Shown: piece after piece, positions 5,694-8,022 of the stretch | How positions within the stretch are numbered: the first letter of the stretch is position 1 | Layout of the letters: the number at the start of each line of letters is the position of its first letter | NCBI GenBank assembly: GCA_016207625.1 | Contig: JACQPF010000348.1 | Span: forward strand, 1-8,022 | Direction of reading: 5' to 3' | DNA from: Elusimicrobiota bacterium | GTDB taxonomy: Bacteria > Elusimicrobiota > Elusimicrobia > FEN-1173 | DNA length: 8,022 bases | Made by a program: the position numbers and the translations under genes | Notes under the pieces: generated by a model | The model's database searches: none | What the model saw: only the letters and a program-made list of their open reading frames with translations | Told to the model about the DNA's origin: nothing

Positions 5694-6125
5694 CTATGGA
5701 ATGGTCAACATCACGGTTTCTTGCGGGCCGAGAGGACGGTGGTCGTTCCCGACCAGCTTCACCGTGATGGAATGCGACCCCGGCTCCAGGTCATGGAAAC
5801 TCAACTTCGTGGCGGTGGTGGCGATCGCCGGGTTGTTGTCCAGCTCATAATGAAGGTGGCCTTGTCCCGCGACCGGCGATTCCCGGGCCGAATCCGGGTC
5901 CGTCAAGTCGACGCCGGTCACGTTCACCTGGACGGTGGCGGCTTTCTCCATCCCCGCTCCCTGGGGATTGACCAGGCTGACGGAAAGCCCCATGGAAAGC
6001 GCATGACGCCCCTCTTGGGGAGAGAGGTCGCCCGCCTCCGTCGATCGCGACTGGGCGGGAACCGCCCAACCCAGCGCAGACAACCCCAAAACAAGAGAGA
6101 TCAGCTCCCCCCGCTTTCGTCTCAC
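5694..6125 (-). CDS. Secreted DUF6130-like (Ig-like) domain protein
   Basis: A 143-residue exported protein. It has a basic start (MRRKRGE), a hydrophobic core (LISLVLGLSALGWAV) and a likely cleavage after A24 (VPA-QS). The mature part is predominantly beta. Its conserved-looking pieces are GQGHLHYELDN (88-97), LSFHDLEPGSHSITVKL and NDHRPLGP, followed by a strand ending in LTIP. This pattern resembles DUF6130/DUF4399-type domains, small periplasmic Ig-like modules of unknown role. The paired His in GHLHY and the His of NDHRPL could lie together as a metal site. The start is a GTG whose bases overlap the lipoprotein stop (GTGA, 6122-6125), so translation of the two is probably coupled. The family name is from memory of the motif; the exact domain assignment is moderately sure. 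Confidence 0.72.
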   Translation of the reverse strand: MRRKRGELISLVLGLSALGWAVPAQSRSTEAGDLSPQEGRHALSMGLSVSLVNPQGAGMEKAATVQVNVTGVDLTDPDSARESPVAGQGHLHYELDNNPAIATTATKLSFHDLEPGSHSITVKLVGNDHRPLGPQETVMLTIP

Positions 6126-6325
6126 GGCTTGCCGGACGGAGCCGGCGGAGTGGATTCCATGATGCCTCCGGGGACTCCCGTAGAGGTTTCCGGGGCCTCC
6201 ATCATTTCGCCGGGAGGGACCGCTTCCTCGGTGGGCTGTTCCGCGCGTTTACAGGAAACGAACGATCCCGCCACCGCCAAAACGCCGATCACCCAAACCG
6301 AACGGTTGAGACGCAATGGTTTCAT
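6122..6325 (-). CDS. Small lipoprotein
   Basis: A 67-residue protein with a basic N-terminus (MKPLRLNR), a hydrophobic stretch (VWVIGVLAVAG) and Cys25 in SFVSC, which fits a lipobox apart from Phe at the -3 position. After processing, only about 43 residues remain. They are rich in Pro, Glu, Thr/Ser and Met (GEMMEAPE, GGIMES) and have no predicted fold, so this looks like a lipid-tethered flexible peptide. Start: ATG with AGGAGA upstream. It overlaps the next gene by 4 nt, suggesting that the lipoprotein and the secreted DUF6130-like protein are made together and act at the same envelope site. No specific function is recognisable. The upstream 64-bp gap holds the ribosome binding site and a weak 4-bp-stem hairpin (6351-6362) only. 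Confidence 0.75.
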   Translation of the reverse strand: MKPLRLNRSVWVIGVLAVAGSFVSCKRAEQPTEEAVPPGEMMEAPETSTGVPGGIMESTPPAPSGKP

Positions 6326-6389
6326 CGGTATCTCCTATTCTGTGGTTTCCGGGCTAACGCCCTCCAACCATTTCCTCGCCTCCCCCGGC

Positions 6390-6848
6390 TCAGTCATCGG
6401 GACGCCCCGCTCGCTCGAGGGCGCTGATGTGGTCATGGGCTTCCTTCACCAAGCTGTATTGGCTTTCGACGATGGCGCGGACGTCGGACGGGAGGTCCTG
6501 GTTCAGGACGTCCTGATAGCTGCGCACCGCCGCATCTTCTCCGCGTTCCGCCTCGGAGATGATCGCGTCCTCGTCCTTCCCGGTCACGGCGCTTTTGATG
6601 TTGATCCATCCCCGATGCGCCGCACCCGCCGCGCTGCCGCGCTCCTCCGGCCGGCCTCCGAGGTTGGAGACGACCCTCTTCAATTCCGAGGTGAATTGGG
6701 CGCGTTGCTGGGAATAGCGGTGAAAGAGGTCCTTGAGCTCGCTGTCCTCGACCCCATCCGCCGCCGTCCGGAACCCGTTCTCGCCGTCCCTGCAGGTTTC
6801 AATCAGCTCGTTGAGCAAAGAGATCGTTTTTTCGTATTGTGTCGCCAT
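6390..6848 (-). CDS. PA2169-type four-helix-bundle protein (DUF2383, ferritin-like)
   Basis: A 152-residue all-helical protein with no signal peptide. Four amphipathic helices are apparent: about 5-32 (TISLLNELIETCRDGENGF), 35-64 (SELKDLFHRYSQQRAQF), 93-116 (DAIISEAERGEDAAVRSYQ) and 121-146 (VESQYSLVKEAHDHISAL). Between helices 2 and 3 is the family-typical linker with AAGAAHRGWINIK. This is the DUF2383 arrangement, a ferritin-like bundle seen in general-stress and desiccation-linked clusters. Glu and His residues (E18, E24, H43, E99, E104, H138, H140) could form a metal site, but it is uncertain whether it binds iron. Start: ATG at 6848 with AAGGAGG 8 nt upstream. It follows the outer-membrane protein gene by 14 bp, so cotranscription is very likely. 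Confidence 0.9.
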   Translation of the reverse strand: MATQYEKTISLLNELIETCRDGENGFRTAADGVEDSELKDLFHRYSQQRAQFTSELKRVVSNLGGRPEERGSAAGAAHRGWINIKSAVTGKDEDAIISEAERGEDAAVRSYQDVLNQDLPSDVRAIVESQYSLVKEAHDHISALERAGRPDD

Positions 6849-6862
6849 CCACAGCCTCCTTG

Positions 6863-7456
6863 TTAAAAGTGGAAATTCAGGCCGACCGTCACCATGTGGC
6901 CGCTGTCCTCGAATTCCTTCTCGGTCAGGTCGGCCCCTTTCGACTTAAACTCCTCCAGCCATATGTAGCGATAAGTGGTGTCCAGAGAAACGCTTTCCCC
7001 GATCCCGACCTGCAGGCCGCCTCCGGCGTGCGTTCCGAAGCGGTGGTCGGTGTCATCAAATGCGCCGGGCCCCTCAACCTGTGTGTAATACCAGCCGGCC
7101 CCTCCGAGAAGGAGCGGAGAGAGCCGTCTGTCCGGCAACAGGTAAATGAGGGCCGATGCCTGGACAGGGAACACGTTGAGTTCCGTTTCACCGAAATCGT
7201 TCTGCCTGTAATCCACAGACCCTTCCAAGGCAAAGGCCGGGACCAAGAACAAGCGCAATTGAACCCCTCCGTGCCAATCCCCCTCATCGGAATCCTTTGG
7301 TTCGAAATACATACCACGGAACCCGAAAGAGCCGCTTTGGAAATCAAAATCGCCGCCGGCTTCGGCTCCCGAAGCGAACGAAAGGGACATGGCGATCGCG
7401 AAAAGGACCGCCGAGAACAAAGGAATGACGCTCTGAATCGGAGATGGGATCCGCAT
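6863..7456 (-). CDS. Outer-membrane beta-barrel protein (OmpW/opacity-type)
   Basis: A 197-residue protein from the ATG at 7456, chosen because AAGGAGGTCA precedes it and because a Sec signal peptide then starts at residue 1 (hydrophobic 10-28, cleavage likely after GAEA, residue 33). An in-frame start 17 codons upstream (7507) would add a polar stretch ahead of the signal. The mature part has alternating polar and hydrophobic strands, Gly/aromatic-rich turns (GGAGWYY, HAGGGLQVGIG) and a final strand VTVGLNFHF. A terminal Phe is the usual signal for insertion by the BAM machinery. About 164 mature residues fit an eight-stranded barrel. The specific role (small-molecule pore, adhesin or structural) is not visible. 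It is the first gene of the minus-strand run. Confidence 0.88.
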   Translation of the reverse strand: MRIPSPIQSVIPLFSAVLFAIAMSLSFASGAEAGGDFDFQSGSFGFRGMYFEPKDSDEGDWHGGVQLRLFLVPAFALEGSVDYRQNDFGETELNVFPVQASALIYLLPDRRLSPLLLGGAGWYYTQVEGPGAFDDTDHRFGTHAGGGLQVGIGESVSLDTTYRYIWLEEFKSKGADLTEKEFEDSGHMVTVGLNFHF

Positions 7457-7462
7457 GGGCTT

Positions 7463-7473
7463 GACCTCCTTCC
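7463..7473 (-). promoter_or_regulatory. Strong ribosome binding site of the outer-membrane protein gene
   Basis: The minus strand reads GAAGGAGGTCA a few nucleotides before the ATG at 7456, close to the full anti-Shine-Dalgarno complement. It decides the start in favour of the internal ATG over the one at 7507. Confidence 0.8.
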
Positions 7474-7519
7474 AAACGGTTTTCCGACGGAATGAGTCAA
7501 CCAACAACGGAAATGAAGA

Positions 7520-7550
7520 AAAGGCTTCTGGAGTTTCGAGAAAGGCTTCT
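7520..7550. repeat. Two 10-bp direct repeats spaced 21 bp, operator-like
   Basis: AAAGGCTTCT occurs at 7520-7529 and again at 7541-7550, a 21-bp centre-to-centre spacing, which is two turns of the helix and places both copies on one DNA face. The copy nearer the promoter begins right at the predicted transcription start of the outer-membrane protein gene and the other lies in its leader. This geometry suits a dimeric regulator that blocks the minus-strand promoter, or one that activates the plus-strand gene. The regulator is unknown. Confidence 0.5.
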
Positions 7551-7557
7551 AATTTTT

Positions 7558-7587
7558 ATCTTAAATAGAAAGGGGTGGCAGTGTCAA
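7558..7587 (-). promoter_or_regulatory. Sigma-70-like promoter of the minus-strand gene run
   Basis: Reading the minus strand, a perfect TTGACA (7582-7587) is followed after 18 nt by TAAGAT (7558-7563; 4 of 6 to TATAAT), with AT-rich sequence after it. The predicted start is near 7551, giving a leader of about 95 nt before the outer-membrane protein ATG. This is the best promoter in the window and the likely source of the long downstream transcript. Confidence 0.6.
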
Positions 7588-7610
7588 GGAGTTTCTTGCT
7601 AAAATGAATC

Positions 7611-7943
7611 ATGCGGTTACACATAAACCTCCTGATCAGCACGCTGGCCGTCCTGACGGGAGCTTATTTGTTGCCGGGGGTCAGCGTTCAGAACCTCGGC
7701 ACGGCCGTCATCGTCGCCATTGTTTTGGGGATCCTGAACACCGTCATCAAGCCTCTTTTGGTCCTCGTGACGCTCCCCATCACGCTGCTGACCTTGGGCC
7801 TGTTTCTCTTTGTCATCAACGCCCTGATGATCTTGCTGGTCGATTTCCTTGTCCCGGGGTTCCATGTGCAGAATTTTTGGTGGGCTCTGCTTTACAGCTT
7901 GGCGGTGACGATCGTTGCCTCATTCTTGCATGCGTTGGCCTGA
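7611..7943 (+). CDS. Four-helix membrane protein, YvlD/PF04020 (phage holin superfamily IV)
   Basis: A 110-residue, very hydrophobic protein with four membrane spans (about 4-22, 30-50, 52-79, 87-108). The family signature is clear: ILNTVIKPLLVLVTLPIT, then TLGLFLFVINALMILLVD, then VPGFHVQNFWWALL. Despite the holin label in databases, chromosomal members are widespread bacterial inner-membrane proteins with no phage link; no lysis gene is nearby, and some relatives are tied to envelope stress. The ATG at 7611 has no good ribosome binding site close by: the only AAGGAG (7586-7591) is 19 nt away, so initiation is weak or uses an AT-rich leader. The gene is divergent from the stress run and shares its control region with it. 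Confidence 0.92.
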   Translation: MRLHINLLISTLAVLTGAYLLPGVSVQNLGTAVIVAIVLGILNTVIKPLLVLVTLPITLLTLGLFLFVINALMILLVDFLVPGFHVQNFWWALLYSLAVTIVASFLHALA

Positions 7944-7958
7944 CGGCCAGGGCTTTTT
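7936..7958 (+). terminator. Weak intrinsic-terminator-like hairpin after the YvlD-type gene
   Basis: TGGCC (7936-7940) and GGCCA (7945-7949) form a 5-bp stem around a 4-nt loop that covers the stop codon, and TTTTT follows at 7954-7958 after GGGC. The stem is short and separated from the T run by 4 nt, so termination may be partial and some transcription could continue into the response regulator gene. Confidence 0.35.
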
Positions 7959-7984
7959 AGAAAGGATTTAAGCGCTTTAATTTT

Positions 7985-8022
7985 ATGAATCGCTCACAAA
8001 AAATACTGATCGTCGATGACGA
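7985..8022 (+). CDS. Response regulator receiver domain (N-terminus only, runs off window)
   Basis: Twelve full codons are present: MNRSQKILIVDD, followed by a split codon (GA.) that must be Asp or Glu. The KILIVDD(D/E) start is the first strand and acidic pocket of a CheY-like receiver domain; the acidic residues at 11-13 would help hold magnesium beside the phosphorylation site further on. The output domain lies outside the window. An AAAGGA is 18 nt upstream and no closer ribosome binding site is seen. The leader contains the 8-bp palindrome AAGCGCTT (7970-7977). Confidence 0.85.
   Translation, partial: MNRSQKILIVDD

Noticed and set aside
6351..6362. Hairpin GGGC-TAAC-GCCC as a terminator before the lipoprotein gene
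   Set aside because: The stem is only 4 bp and there is no T run on either strand, so it is too weak to call.
5367..6866. A 499-codon open plus-strand frame across five minus-strand genes
   Set aside because: Same reasoning: it spans several gene boundaries on the other strand, has a shadow-type composition and no recognisable fold or ribosome binding site.
7611..7943. Prophage lysis module suggested by the holin family name
   Set aside because: No endolysin, spanin or other phage gene is visible. PF04020/YvlD proteins are common chromosomal membrane proteins.

Overview
The window reads as chromosomal DNA from a moderately GC-rich, Gram-negative bacterium. The Gram-negative reading rests on an outer-membrane beta-barrel protein with a terminal Phe, a lipoprotein with a near-canonical lipobox, and strong Shine-Dalgarno sites of the AAGGAGG type. 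The phylum cannot be fixed from the sequence. The gene content (small envelope and ferritin-like stress proteins, an atypical Fe/Mn superoxide dismutase, a Csp-type copper protein) would suit Nitrospirota, NC10 or similar environmental lineages, but that is a guess. There are no rRNA or tRNA genes, CRISPR arrays, transposases or phage structural genes.

Layout. Twelve genes lie head to tail on the minus strand between about 7456 and 80, most of them separated by 10-100 bp and two pairs overlapping by 4 nt. In transcription order they are: an outer-membrane beta-barrel protein, a DUF2383 (PA2169-type) four-helix protein, a small lipoprotein, a secreted DUF6130-like domain protein, a small single-span membrane protein, a membrane-anchored SRPBCC protein, a BON-domain protein, a cytosolic four-helix copper-storage (Csp/DUF326) protein, a metallophosphoesterase, a stand-alone nucleotidyltransferase-fold protein, a zinc-dependent alcohol/formaldehyde dehydrogenase, and a superoxide dismutase. 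A good sigma-70-like promoter (TTGACA-N18-TAAGAT) lies upstream of the first gene, with a pair of 10-bp direct repeats spaced exactly 21 bp at its transcription start. A second promoter (TTGTCA-N17-TAATAT) precedes the superoxide dismutase.

On the plus strand, a four-helix membrane protein of the YvlD/PF04020 family starts at 7611, divergent from the minus-strand run. The first codons of a response regulator follow at 7985 and run off the window. At the left edge, the likely C-terminal tail of another plus-strand gene converges on the superoxide dismutase and overlaps its stop codon.

How it may work together (inference). The minus-strand run looks like a stress and envelope-maintenance regulon: surface barrel, lipoprotein, BON and SRPBCC membrane proteins, copper buffering, aldehyde detoxification and superoxide removal. 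The adjacent metallophosphoesterase and nucleotidyltransferase have no obvious place in that scheme and are the least explained part of the window.
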